NCBI GenBank assembly: GCA_016179945.1 | Contig: JACPCE010000004.1 | Span: 1-61,498 of the forward strand | Direction: 5' to 3' | DNA length: 61,498 nt | DNA from: Candidatus Woesearchaeota archaeon | GTDB lineage: Archaea; Nanobdellota; Nanobdellia; SCGC-AAA011-G17; GW2011-AR18 | Shown: positions 1 through 7,705 of the stretch, piece after piece | Position numbering within the stretch: the first letter of the stretch is position 1 | How the letters are laid out: every line of letters starts with the position of its first letter | Made by a program: the position numbers and the translations under genes | The notes under the pieces: generated by a model | What the model saw: the letters and a program-made list of their open reading frames with translations, nothing else | Databases searched by the model: none | Told to the model about the DNA's origin: nothing

Positions 1-588
1 AAAAGAAAAAGTTTTGGTTATGGAATGAAAGCTGAAGCAATCAGGTTGGCTGCATTTGCTTCTCTGCCTTTACCTGGGAGTTATGAATTAACTACTACTG
101 GTTTAGCTTTATTAAAAAAGAAGATTGAAAAAGGAGAAGTTGATAATCTTACACTCAAAGCATTTAGAGATTTTACTCCTTTGAAAAATATTAAAATAGA
201 TAAAAACAAATTAACTGGAAGCCCTTATCTAAGAATTTATACCAAGAATAAAAAATTATTTTTTGATATAATTTATAGAAACAAATTAAATGAGAAGTTG
301 TTTCTTTATGGAAGTTTGATGGATCCGAAAGTTGAGTATTATATAACTGGAGAAATAGTTGAAGGTTATAAGGATATTTTAATAGGTTATAGAAAAAATA
401 ATATTTTAATTGAGAATAAATTTTATCCAATAGCTGTTAAATATATTAATGGAGAAATAGAGGGTAAAATTATTAATATAAATAAAAGGAAAATAAAGTT
501 AATAGATAAATATGAGGGAAGGAATTATAAAAGAAAAAAAGTAGTTCTAAAAAGCGGCATTAGTGCATGGGTTTATGTTAGAAAATAA
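1..588 (+). CDS. Partial protein with C-terminal GGCT/AIG2-like domain
   Basis: The frame is open to the left edge of the window; the first ATG is at 25, but the codons before it read through, so the gene probably starts upstream. Residues about 90-187 (counted from the ATG) look like a gamma-glutamylcyclotransferase/AIG2-like barrel: FLYGSLMDP near the domain start, a GYR step, and LIDKYEGRNYKRKKV followed by a terminal AWVYV strand. Such domains often act on gamma-glutamyl amines or peptides, but the substrate cannot be read here. The first 90 residues are not recognised. A second, more divergent GGCT-like gene lies at 6868. Confidence 0.6.
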   Translation, partial: KRKSFGYGMKAEAIRLAAFASLPLPGSYELTTTGLALLKKKIEKGEVDNLTLKAFRDFTPLKNIKIDKNKLTGSPYLRIYTKNKKLFFDIIYRNKLNEKLFLYGSLMDPKVEYYITGEIVEGYKDILIGYRKNNILIENKFYPIAVKYINGEIEGKIININKRKIKLIDKYEGRNYKRKKVVLKSGISAWVYVRK

Positions 589-701
589 TCATTTATATAC
601 TCAATTAATCTAACATAAGATACTTTAAAATTATCTGCAAAGACTGATTTCTTTGCCATGAACTAAATTAAAATAAGAAAAATTATAAAGATAGCTGATA
701 A

Positions 702-1100
702 TTAACGGTACGATTTTTGTCTACTTGCACGTGCCTTGGAATCATTTGGTTTTCTAGTTTCACGAACCCTTATATCCTGCACAAGAAGGTGTCTGTCATA
801 ATCTAAAAATGGTTTTTTTAGTTTTTTATTGAATTCAACTAAAGCTCTTGCAATTGCAATTCTTGCAGCTTCTGTTTGTCCTTGCATTCCACCACCTGAA
901 ACACTTACATTAATATTAACCTTCTGCCATGTATCATCTGAAAGTATTAAAGGTTCCATTAATCTTTGCCTTAGCAACTCAGGCTGTATTGTATCTAAAA
1001 GCTGATGATTGATTCTTATTGTTCCTTTACCAGCAGATAATGTAGCTTTAGCTAAAGCAGTTTTTCTCTTACCAATTGTCTGTATTGTTTTCTTTGCCAT
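702..1100 (-). CDS. rps9: 30S ribosomal protein uS9
   Basis: This 132-residue protein of the small ribosomal subunit starts with the IGKRKTALAKATL block and ends with the basic tail KARASRQKSYR, whose last Arg reaches the P-site tRNA in known ribosomes. The glycine-rich SVSGGGMQGQTEAARIAIARAL core is typical of uS9. It lies 2 nt downstream of uL13 in the same operon, the usual archaeal pairing. The length is normal for archaea. Confidence 0.97.
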   Translation of the reverse strand: MAKKTIQTIGKRKTALAKATLSAGKGTIRINHQLLDTIQPELLRQRLMEPLILSDDTWQKVNINVSVSGGGMQGQTEAARIAIARALVEFNKKLKKPFLDYDRHLLVQDIRVRETRKPNDSKARASRQKSYR

Positions 1101-1102
1101 AT

Positions 1103-1522
1103 TTATGCAACGCCCTTGCCAACTGATTTGGCTAAATCATTTACTGTTATAAAATTTAATGTTTTTAACTTACTATAATCTGCTCCTTTTATTGTCTCTA
1201 ATTTTTGATTTTTGTATGATTCAGGCAAACCCATAAAACATTTAATACGCTTAAAAGCTTTCATACCTCTTTCTTGTTTGTAAGGCAACATTCCCCTAAT
1301 TGTTCTTTTTACTATACGATCAGGCATCTTTGGATAGAAAGGGCCTTTGTAAGCATGACCCATATGCTGTTTTTCTATAAACCTTTTTAATAATGTTTTT
1401 TTTATTCCTGTAAGTACTATTTTTTCACTATTTACAATTATTACAAATTCTCCTTCTAATGCTGTTTTAGCTGCAAATGAAGCTAATCTTCCTAATATTA
1501 AGTTTGTACCATCTATTATCAT
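1103..1522 (-). CDS. rpl13: 50S ribosomal protein uL13
   Basis: Large-subunit protein of 139 residues, normal for archaea. It is identified by the N-terminal ILGRLASFAAKTALEG segment, the KMPDRIVKRTIRGMLPYK block and the GMKAFKRIKCFMGLPE segment. It is first in a two-gene operon with uS9, and the intergenic space is only 2 nt, so co-transcription and probably coupled translation are expected. The divergent small membrane protein at 1602 shares the upstream region. Confidence 0.96.
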   Translation of the reverse strand: MIIDGTNLILGRLASFAAKTALEGEFVIIVNSEKIVLTGIKKTLLKRFIEKQHMGHAYKGPFYPKMPDRIVKRTIRGMLPYKQERGMKAFKRIKCFMGLPESYKNQKLETIKGADYSKLKTLNFITVNDLAKSVGKGVA

Positions 1523-1572
1523 ATTTATTTGGAAAAGTATTGGGTTTTTAAATGTTTTTCTTTATAAAAAAT

Positions 1573-1580
1573 TTTAAATA
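1573..1580 (+). promoter_or_regulatory. TATA box for the 1602 gene
   Basis: TTTAAATA ends 21 nt before the ATG at 1602. With an archaeal start site about 23-25 nt after the box, the transcript would begin at or next to the start codon, so the gene is read as leaderless. Confidence 0.6.
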
Positions 1581-1601
1581 CACAACATACTATAAGATTT
1601 T

Positions 1602-1793
1602 ATGGGAAAATATACAAAACTTGCTTTAACAGTCAATGTTGTTGTTTTTAGTTTAATATTCTTATTACATTTATTTAGAATAATATCTGGTTTTGAAGTT
1701 AGATTTGGGAGTTTAATTATTCCTAATTGGATAAGTTACATAGCACTTGTTGTAGCTTTGGTTTTGATATATTTAAATTATAAAGGACTTTAG
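1602..1793 (+). CDS. Small two-helix membrane protein
   Basis: A 63-residue hydrophobic protein of unknown function. Residues about 8-28 (LTVNVVVFSLIFLLHLF) and 42-60 (WISYIALVVALVLIYL) form two membrane helices joined by a short loop with RFGSLIIPN. The start is supported by the TATA box about 22 nt upstream. It lies alone between the divergent uL13-uS9 operon and the receiver-like gene at 1828. No family was recognised. Confidence 0.65.
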   Translation: MGKYTKLALTVNVVVFSLIFLLHLFRIISGFEVRFGSLIIPNWISYIALVVALVLIYLNYKGL

Positions 1794-1827
1794 CAATATT
1801 ATTAAATTTTTCTGAGATTTTAATTTT

Positions 1828-2289
1828 ATGAAAATAGCTGTTATTGAAGATAGAATTGCTGATGTAAGAAGAAATTATTCTATGTTAGTTAGAAGTAGAC
1901 ATGATGTTTCTGTATTTTATTTACCACCAAATACATTTGTTGATGTTGGCAGTCTTCTTGAAGAGGCATTCTCATTAGAAATAGATAATTTAGTTTCATA
2001 TGGATTTAGAAGAGACAAAATAACATTTCCTATATTATCTAGGGAAAACCCTTATTATAGATTTGATCGTGAAAAATTAAGATCTGATAGATTTAATATA
2101 TTTTTTATTGATGGTTTAGACGGTGAATGTTTTAATATTATTAGAGACTATGGACTTCCAAAAGATAAAATATGTATTGCAAGCGATTATAGTGCAATAG
2201 TTGATCATGCCAGAGAATTAGGTTATTCAACTGTGGAAAAACAAAATGCTGATATTCATGAATTAGTTGACAGATTAAAAGCAGCTTAA
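1828..2289 (+). CDS. Receiver-like (CheY-fold) protein, degenerate
   Basis: A 153-residue soluble protein. It opens with MKIAVIEDRIAD, resembling strand 1 and the acidic pair (E7, D8) of response-regulator receivers. NIFFIDGLDGE at 90-100 resembles the strand with the phospho-acceptor Asp (D95), and ICIASD follows as the next strand. The stretch between is about 30 residues longer than in a normal receiver, and the conserved Lys after the third acidic site is not evident. It may be a signalling domain without an output module, or an unrelated Rossmann-like fold. No adjacent kinase is present. Confidence 0.5.
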   Translation: MKIAVIEDRIADVRRNYSMLVRSRHDVSVFYLPPNTFVDVGSLLEEAFSLEIDNLVSYGFRRDKITFPILSRENPYYRFDREKLRSDRFNIFFIDGLDGECFNIIRDYGLPKDKICIASDYSAIVDHARELGYSTVEKQNADIHELVDRLKAA

Positions 2290-2324
2290 GCAAAGTTTAT
2301 TAATATTATTTACTCTCATTTATT

Positions 2325-2885
2325 ATGGAAACTGAAAATTTTATTACAAAGGAAATGACTATTGGAGATGTAGTAAATAAATATCCAGAAACAACTTCAA
2401 TTATGCTAAATTATGGTTTACACTGTGTTGGCTGTGCTGTCAACCCTTATGAAACTATAGAAAATGGGTGCTTAGGCCATGGCATTGATGAAGAAACAAT
2501 TGATAAATTAATTAAGGACTTGAATCAAGAAATAGCAAAAAGAGATGAAAGATTTAAGAAAATTATTTCCATTACTGATAATGCTTCAAAGAAATTCAAG
2601 GAATTTATAAAAGGAGAAAATAAGAATTATTGTGGTATAAGGTTTGGTGTTGTTGATACAGGGAGTACTTTGCAGTATACATTAGATTTTGCAGATTCTG
2701 CTAATGAAAATGAAGAAGTTTTTGAGGATAATGGATTAAAAATATTTATTGAAAAAGAATCTGTTAATTTAATAAAAGGAACACAAATTGATTATATTGA
2801 AAACGAAAGAGGAAGTGGTTTTAAAATAGATAATCCAAGTGCTGAAAAATCTAGTGGATGCGGATCTGGCTGTGGCTGTCATTAA
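2325..2885 (+). CDS. DUF1858 domain fused to IscA/HesB-like domain
   Basis: A 186-residue, two-domain protein. Residues 8-60 match the DUF1858 hybrid-cluster-associated disulfide domain (MTIGDVVNKYPETTSIMLNYG then HCVGC at 33-37, with a further Cys at 49). Residues about 78-186 match the HesB/IscA Fe-S scaffold fold and end in a Cys-rich tail (Cys179, 183 and 185). The first cluster ligand of IscA, expected in the GGCSG-like turn, appears as DTGST (Ser114), so cluster binding may be altered or may use the N-terminal CxxC. Its redox neighbour is thioredoxin reductase at 3762. A role in Fe-S or thiol handling is inference. Confidence 0.8.
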   Translation: METENFITKEMTIGDVVNKYPETTSIMLNYGLHCVGCAVNPYETIENGCLGHGIDEETIDKLIKDLNQEIAKRDERFKKIISITDNASKKFKEFIKGENKNYCGIRFGVVDTGSTLQYTLDFADSANENEEVFEDNGLKIFIEKESVNLIKGTQIDYIENERGSGFKIDNPSAEKSSGCGSGCGCH

Positions 2886-2936
2886 GTATATTCTACTATA
2901 TAAAAATTTATATAATTCTATTTTAGATTAGAATTT

Positions 2937-3704
2937 ATGCCTGAAGTATCTGAAAGAATTCACAGGGTTAACAATCCAACTTTAACCGGGGTTCTTGATG
3001 TTGGAGATTTTGTTTTTACACATTGTGGTACAAAAGGAGATTTTCCTACTTATGGTGTTATTGTTTATTTGTGGTCTGGTAGACCAGAACATGTAAGTGT
3101 GTATCATTATGGTTTAGGTTTTCCAACATTAATTGCTAGAAAACCTTCTGAAAGGACTATTAAAAAAGTTTCTAGAGATGAAGCACTTGAAGATTTTAGA
3201 AGAACATATCAAGGCATTCAAGCTGAATCAGATAGAAGAAGTCTTCCTAATCTTCAACGTGCTTTAGTGTCAAGAAGAGCTGATTACTTAAGACAAATAG
3301 TAGAATATTTAGATAGTGGAGGAGATAGTTCTAGTCTTGGCTTGTATCCTTCTAATAGTTTTATACCAAAGCAACCAGAAAGCACTAGTTATATTGTTAG
3401 ACCTTTATATCGTGGTAAGGGACAATATTATGGCAGTCTAAGTCTTTTAGGAAATAATGAATATTTTTATGAAGACCAATTTGATGATCCGAAACTTGAA
3501 GAGTTGATAGGTGTTACTACTGAGGAACATTATGATGAAAGATTTTTATCAGATTTATTACATAATTTAAGACCTAGAGGAATAGGGAAATTTGCTGGTA
3601 CTAAAGTAAATCCAATAATTGGCTACAAAGCATATGCAGTTCCAGAAGATAGTGCTGGTTTAGTTAAAGGTTACAAAGTTGTTCTAAGATTATTAGGAGA
3701 ATAA
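2937..3704 (+). CDS. Hypothetical protein, 255 aa
   Basis: Not recognised. There is no signal peptide and no membrane helix. The N-terminal part (GDFVFTHCGT, TYGVIVYLWSG, HVSVYHYG) reads as a small beta barrel with His and Cys residues that loosely recalls NlpC/P60 or CHAP folds, but a convincing Cys-His catalytic pair was not found. A charged middle (RRSLPNLQRALVSRRADYL) separates it from a C-terminal beta-rich part. The gene is monocistronic, with a TATA-like TATATAA stretch shortly before the start. Confidence 0.55.
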   Translation: MPEVSERIHRVNNPTLTGVLDVGDFVFTHCGTKGDFPTYGVIVYLWSGRPEHVSVYHYGLGFPTLIARKPSERTIKKVSRDEALEDFRRTYQGIQAESDRRSLPNLQRALVSRRADYLRQIVEYLDSGGDSSSLGLYPSNSFIPKQPESTSYIVRPLYRGKGQYYGSLSLLGNNEYFYEDQFDDPKLEELIGVTTEEHYDERFLSDLLHNLRPRGIGKFAGTKVNPIIGYKAYAVPEDSAGLVKGYKVVLRLLGE

Positions 3705-3731
3705 ATATTAAAAAATTATTTAATCAATAAA

Positions 3732-3739
3732 TTTATATA
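3732..3739 (+). promoter_or_regulatory. TATA box for trxB
   Basis: TTTATATA ends 22 nt before the ATG at 3762, the spacing expected for a leaderless archaeal transcript. Confidence 0.65.
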
Positions 3740-3761
3740 CAAATCAATTTTTATTTTTCTT

Positions 3762-4697
3762 ATGAATAAAAAAGAGTATGATGTTATTATTATTGGTTCT
3801 GGACCTGGTGGTATAACTGCTTCTATTTATACTGTTAGAGCAAATCTAAAAACTTTAGTGATAGGTGGAAGTACTCCTGGTGGCCAATTAATGATAACTA
3901 CAGATGTAGATGACTTTCCTGGATTTCCTGGCGGAATTCAAGGCCCTGAATTAATGCAAAGAATGAGAAAGCAGGCAGAATTATTGGGTGTAGAATTTTT
4001 GGATGAGAATGTTACTAAAACTGATTTTAAAAAAAGACCTTTAAAATTATTTGCAGAAGAAAAAGAATTTTCTGCTCATGCAGTTATAGTTGCAACTGGA
4101 GCAAGCGCTAAATGGTTAGGAATACCTTCAGAGAAAAATTTAATTGGTAAAGGTGTTAGTGCATGCGCAACGTGTGATGGATTTTTTTTCAAAAATAAAA
4201 ATGTATTGGTAATTGGTGGCGGGGACACTGCAATGAGGGAAGCACTTTATTTAGCTAAAATATGCAAAACAGTTACTGTTATCCATAGAAGAGATAAATT
4301 AAAGGCACAAGCTGCTTTGGAACAAAAAGCAAAAAATACAAAAAATATAAGCTGGGTTTGGAATTCAGTTGTTGAGGAATTTTTAGGAACAAATAAATTA
4401 GAAGGTGTAAAATTAAAGAACATTGTTACTAATAAAATTAGTGAATTAAAGTGTGAAGGTGTGTTTGTTGCTATAGGTCATAAACCAAATACTGGATTTT
4501 TAAAAGGAAATATTGAATTAGATGATCACAATTATATTGTAGTTAATGATCAGGTTAAAACAAATGTTGAAGGTGTATTTGCAGCTGGTGATGTTCATGA
4601 CTACAGATATATGCAAGCTGTCACTGCAGCTGGTGCAGGGTGTATGGCTGCTTTAGAAGCTAGTGATTATATAGAAGAACTAAAACATAAAAAATAA
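3762..4697 (+). CDS. trxB: Thioredoxin reductase (thioredoxin-disulfide reductase)
   Basis: A cytoplasmic flavoprotein of 311 residues that passes electrons from NAD(P)H to thioredoxin or a glutaredoxin-like partner. The FAD-binding motif GSGPGG is at 12-17, the redox-active CATC at 135-138, the second nucleotide-binding motif GGGDTA near 150, and the C-terminal FAD contact AAGDVHD with the following AVTAAGAG. The length is normal for the low-Mr family. The HRRDKLKA stretch is typical of the NADPH-binding side. No thioredoxin is encoded in this window. Confidence 0.95.
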   Translation: MNKKEYDVIIIGSGPGGITASIYTVRANLKTLVIGGSTPGGQLMITTDVDDFPGFPGGIQGPELMQRMRKQAELLGVEFLDENVTKTDFKKRPLKLFAEEKEFSAHAVIVATGASAKWLGIPSEKNLIGKGVSACATCDGFFFKNKNVLVIGGGDTAMREALYLAKICKTVTVIHRRDKLKAQAALEQKAKNTKNISWVWNSVVEEFLGTNKLEGVKLKNIVTNKISELKCEGVFVAIGHKPNTGFLKGNIELDDHNYIVVNDQVKTNVEGVFAAGDVHDYRYMQAVTAAGAGCMAALEASDYIEELKHKK

Positions 4698-4698
4698 A

Positions 4699-4854
4699 AT
4701 GCCAAGACAAAACATAATAATATACAAGCAATCAAAAAAAGACATTAGAAAGCCAAAAGAAGTAAAGTTTCTTCACTGCCATAAAAATGTTAAATTCTTA
4801 AGTGCACATGTTAAGGCAAAACACATAGGTAAAAAACTAATTATTAAAAGATAA
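4699..4854 (+). CDS. Small basic protein, 51 aa
   Basis: This short ORF starts 1 nt after the trxB stop, so it is probably co-transcribed. The product is strongly basic, with a Cys/His-containing centre (FLHCHKNVKF, then SAHVKAKHIGKK). With only one Cys it is not a classic zinc ribbon; nucleic-acid binding is a guess from its charge. The codon pattern resembles its neighbours and the frame fills the gap to the next promoter. Confidence 0.5.
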   Translation: MPRQNIIIYKQSKKDIRKPKEVKFLHCHKNVKFLSAHVKAKHIGKKLIIKR

Positions 4855-4878
4855 TTATATTTACTTGTTAGTAGTAAA

Positions 4879-4886
4879 ATATATAA
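4879..4886 (+). promoter_or_regulatory. TATA box with upstream GTAGTAA motif (4871-4877)
   Basis: ATATATAA ends 22 nt before the ATG at 4909. Directly upstream is GTAGTAA, a motif that recurs at several promoters in this window. Confidence 0.55.
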
Positions 4887-4908
4887 ACTTTATATTAATA
4901 TTATTTCT

Positions 4909-5592
4909 ATGATAACAAATCCAGATTTAAAAGAATTACACAGACTTTTAGCTAGATCTGAAGAATTTATTGAAATTAATGATGCTAAAAATGTTAAATT
5001 AAATATACCTGACTTAGGATTTTCTACATTATATTGCAGAAAAAGAGATCATTTAGTTGGCAGTGGAAAAAAGAGGTATTTGGTTGTTTTGATAGACAAA
5101 GAATTTCCTAATTTTAAAAGTGAAAAACATGTTGAATCATTTCTAAATTATGCTAGAGAATTAAATGAGAAGGGATATTATTTTGCTCCAGTATTAAAAA
5201 GCCCACCCTATTTAAGACATGATGGAAGAAGCAAATCAAGAGTTGAAATAGGTGATAAAAGATCAAGACATGTCAGAACTAAAGACATAGAAAGATTATT
5301 GATTAGAACTACAGAAAACAACTTGACTTATTATGTTCCTAATAGTGAAGAAAGCAAATTAATTTTAGTTTCTTTTGCATCTGTTCAATCTAGTTATGAT
5401 CATTTACCAGATGATCATGGAGCTAGAGTATTTGCTCCTGATGGAAGAACTTTGGAAAGAAGCATGCGTTATGATATAAAAACAAAATTTTATGACAGAA
5501 TTACTTTTGTTCCTGTTAAATCTAGAGGAAATTTAGCTATTGCTGCTAATAAAACAACAACTATTGAAGAAAGTCAACGTAGATTAATTTAG
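4909..5592 (+). CDS. Hypothetical protein, 227 aa
   Basis: Not recognised. It is a soluble protein with an N-terminal helical part (NPDLKELHRLLARSEEFIEIN), a KRYLVVLIDKEFPNF strand-rich core, a basic middle (HDGRSKSRVEIGDKRSRHVRTKDIERLLIR) and a final half with aromatic and Asp residues (SSYDHLPDDHGARVFAPDG). It converges on the sigma-factor gene with a 4-nt 3' overlap. A leaderless start is supported by the TATA box. Confidence 0.55.
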   Translation: MITNPDLKELHRLLARSEEFIEINDAKNVKLNIPDLGFSTLYCRKRDHLVGSGKKRYLVVLIDKEFPNFKSEKHVESFLNYARELNEKGYYFAPVLKSPPYLRHDGRSKSRVEIGDKRSRHVRTKDIERLLIRTTENNLTYYVPNSEESKLILVSFASVQSSYDHLPDDHGARVFAPDGRTLERSMRYDIKTKFYDRITFVPVKSRGNLAIAANKTTTIEESQRRLI

Positions 5593-6134
5593 CAGTAATT
5601 TTGCTGGACAAAATAAGCAAGTTGTCTTTTACCTCTGTGAACCCTTGTTTTAACAGCACCAACACTGTCTATTTCTAATATTGTTTTTATTTCATCTATA
5701 TTATAACCAAGAAGTCTTAGTTCTAAAGCCCTACGATTTGTTCCATTTACTTCACTTAAACCATTTTCTAACAGTTCTTGTCTTTCTCTATCCTGTAAAT
5801 AGAATAATTGTGCTGGTTTTACTTTATCATATACTGCGCCTGGCAGATACCCTGTCCTTCCTCTAACATGTCTTCTCTCCTTTTTTAATTTCATTAATGC
5901 AGTATTTTTTGTTACTCTGTATATCCAAGTTTTAAATCTTGATTCTCCTTTAAAATTTCTTAGATTTTTATGTACTGCAAGAAAAACTTCGCTTGTTACA
6001 TCTTCTGCAAGTGTTGGATCTTTTACACAACCAACTGCAATACTATAAACATATCTATAATTATCTTTGTATAAATCTACAAAACTAGAATATTCTAAAC
6101 TTGGATGAATTCTTCTTCCTAATTGTTCTTTCAT
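5589..6134 (-). CDS. ECF-type sigma-70 family factor
   Basis: A 181-residue protein with both helical domains of extracytoplasmic-function sigma factors. Region 2 (about 18-88) contains FVDLYKDNYRYVYSIA, AEDVTSEVFLAVHKNL and FKTWIYRVTKNTAL followed by a basic KLKKERR segment. Region 4 (about 130-173) contains the helix-turn-helix ending in AVKTRVHRGKRQL, very close to the usual VKSRLHRARRKL. Regions 1 and 3 are absent, as in ECF factors. Archaeal RNA polymerase normally uses TBP and TFB, so the partner and target promoters are unclear. No anti-sigma gene is visible next to it. It could act as a DNA-binding regulator, or it could be a transferred gene. Confidence 0.9.
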   Translation of the reverse strand: MKEQLGRRIHPSLEYSSFVDLYKDNYRYVYSIAVGCVKDPTLAEDVTSEVFLAVHKNLRNFKGESRFKTWIYRVTKNTALMKLKKERRHVRGRTGYLPGAVYDKVKPAQLFYLQDRERQELLENGLSEVNGTNRRALELRLLGYNIDEIKTILEIDSVGAVKTRVHRGKRQLAYFVQQNYC

Positions 6135-6173
6135 AGTTAATTAATTGAATGATAAATTTTATAAAATTAATCT

Positions 6174-6836
6174 TTATCTGTGTTTTTTGATATTTATTTT
6201 ATGGCAATATTTTTTTACTGGGCATTTTGAGCAGAATGGACTAATTGGAACACAAATATTTTGTCCAAAAACCACAAACAAATCATTAATATCATGATAA
6301 TATTCTTTTGGTATTATTCTAAGCAATTGTTTTTCTGTTTCATCTGGTTTTTTAGTTTTTATCCATCCCAACCTATTTGGTATTCTATGAACGTGTGTAT
6401 CAACAGCAATATGATTTTTGCTGTGGAATCCATAAGTCATGACTATATTCATTGTTTTTCTGCCAACACCTTTTAATTTTAATAATTCTTCTTCATTATC
6501 AGGAACTTTTCCACTGTAATTTTTTATTAGAACTTTGCAAATTTCTTTTATTCTTCTGGCTTTAGTCTTATAAAAACCAACTGGATAAATTAATTTTTCA
6601 ATTTGTTTTGTATTAAGTCTTAGAATTTTTTCTGGAGTATCAGCTACCTTGAATAATTGGCGAGATGCGATAGCAGTAACTGCATCTTTTGTTCTCAAGC
6701 TTAATAAACAAGAAATTAGAACTTTAAAAGGATTTTTTGTTATATCTCCTATTTCTGTTACTATTGCATTATTATACTTTTCACATTCTTTTTTTATTAG
6801 ATTAATCACTGCTTCTATATTATTAGATTTCAGCAT
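6174..6836 (-). CDS. nth: Endonuclease III (Fe-S DNA glycosylase/AP lyase)
   Basis: A base-excision repair enzyme of 220 residues. The helix-hairpin-helix LLKLKGVGRKTMNIV holds the catalytic Lys (K127), and AVDTHVHRIPNRLGW holds the catalytic Asp (D146). The [4Fe-4S] motif C-x6-C-x2-C-x5-C is complete at Cys195, 202, 205 and 211. It would remove oxidised pyrimidines and nick the abasic site. The length is typical of archaeal Nth. It is transcribed divergently from the GGCT-like gene at 6868. Confidence 0.96.
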   Translation of the reverse strand: MLKSNNIEAVINLIKKECEKYNNAIVTEIGDITKNPFKVLISCLLSLRTKDAVTAIASRQLFKVADTPEKILRLNTKQIEKLIYPVGFYKTKARRIKEICKVLIKNYSGKVPDNEEELLKLKGVGRKTMNIVMTYGFHSKNHIAVDTHVHRIPNRLGWIKTKKPDETEKQLLRIIPKEYYHDINDLFVVFGQNICVPISPFCSKCPVKKYCHKINIKKHR

Positions 6837-6867
6837 TGGTTAAATAGCTATAAATTTTTATGAAATT

Positions 6868-7503
6868 ATGTCTGTATGCCTCATAACCTATGCTACATTT
6901 ATGAATCCCAGGTTATTTTCAGGATTGATTGGTCGTCTTGGTCATTCTACTAATATTTCTTATGATTTAGTATATGTCGCAGAACATCAGAGATTTTTTG
7001 GCTTTCCTGAAATAAGTGGTAAAATAATTTGTGATGTTTTTGATGATTCTGGTAAGGTAAAAATTCATGGACTTGGTGCTATGACTATTAGAGAATCTAG
7101 AAAAAATTGGTATAATGCAGTTTTGTATAAATATTTAGATGATGGACTTTTTGGAGAGTTAGATAGAATAGAAGGATCATCTTACTTAGTTAGAAAAAGA
7201 ATAGAAAAAGAACATATATTTAATTTTAGAGATAAATCTCCTTGGAACGAAACTACAGATGATATATATGTATATGAAGCATTAAAAGATATTCCATTAG
7301 AAGGTCGTAATTTACAATATGTTAGAAGAGGCATTGCTCCAAATAAAGATTATTTAGAAAAATGTAGAAATGGCCTTAGGCTTCATAGTTGTGCTTTTAG
7401 ACAAGAATTTGAGAGAACTACTTTTTTAATAGGGAAAGGTAATAACTCTAATGCTTTCTCTTTGGAAGATAGTGTGTTTTCAATAAATAATAGAATGTTT
7501 TAA
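6868..7503 (+). CDS. Divergent GGCT-like protein
   Basis: A 211-residue cytoplasmic protein. The start MSVCLITYATFMNPRLF resembles the YGTLM(N/D)P opening of gamma-glutamylcyclotransferase-like proteins, and YLDDGLFGELDRIEGSSYLVRKRIE resembles the conserved LDxxEG.YxR core. The tail of about 50 residues after the barrel is not explained. The start is supported by a TATA-like GCTATAAATT stretch about 20 nt upstream. The fold assignment is by eye and the substrate is unknown. Confidence 0.55.
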   Translation: MSVCLITYATFMNPRLFSGLIGRLGHSTNISYDLVYVAEHQRFFGFPEISGKIICDVFDDSGKVKIHGLGAMTIRESRKNWYNAVLYKYLDDGLFGELDRIEGSSYLVRKRIEKEHIFNFRDKSPWNETTDDIYVYEALKDIPLEGRNLQYVRRGIAPNKDYLEKCRNGLRLHSCAFRQEFERTTFLIGKGNNSNAFSLEDSVFSINNRMF

Positions 7504-7530
7504 ATAATCAATATTATTTTAGAAAATAAA

Positions 7531-7653
7531 GGGGATGTAGTATAACTTGGTTCAGTATAGGGGCCTCCAGTAATGGAAATATGAGCTGTAAAGCGATGAT
7601 ATTATTTTTTGAGAAGAAAGCCTCGGATCAGGGTTCAAATCCCTGCATCCCCA
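7531..7653 (+). tRNA. tRNA-Trp (CCA) with 48-nt intron
   Basis: The acceptor stem GGGGATG (7531-7537) pairs perfectly with CATCCCC (7646-7652), with discriminator A at 7653 and no encoded CCA. The D-stem is GTAT/GTAT, and the T-arm is CAGGG-TTCAAAT-CCCTG. The anticodon stem GGGGC (7560-7564) pairs with GCCTC (7620-7624), and anticodon CCA lies at 7567-7569. A 48-nt intron (7571-7618) interrupts the canonical 37/38 position. The central BHB helix (CTCC with GAAG) has one C-A mismatch, so the motif is relaxed. The intron is too short to be the box C/D guide known in some archaeal tRNA-Trp introns. Confidence 0.9.
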
Positions 7654-7705
7654 CTTAATAATAAAAAATTTAAACATGCGAATTTCTCTTTGATAATTTT
7701 TAAAA

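Noticed and set aside
7571-7618. Box C/D guide RNA inside the tRNA-Trp intron
   Set aside because: GCGATGAT at 7593-7600 resembles a C box, but no CTGA D box follows and 48 nt is too short for the known guide fold.
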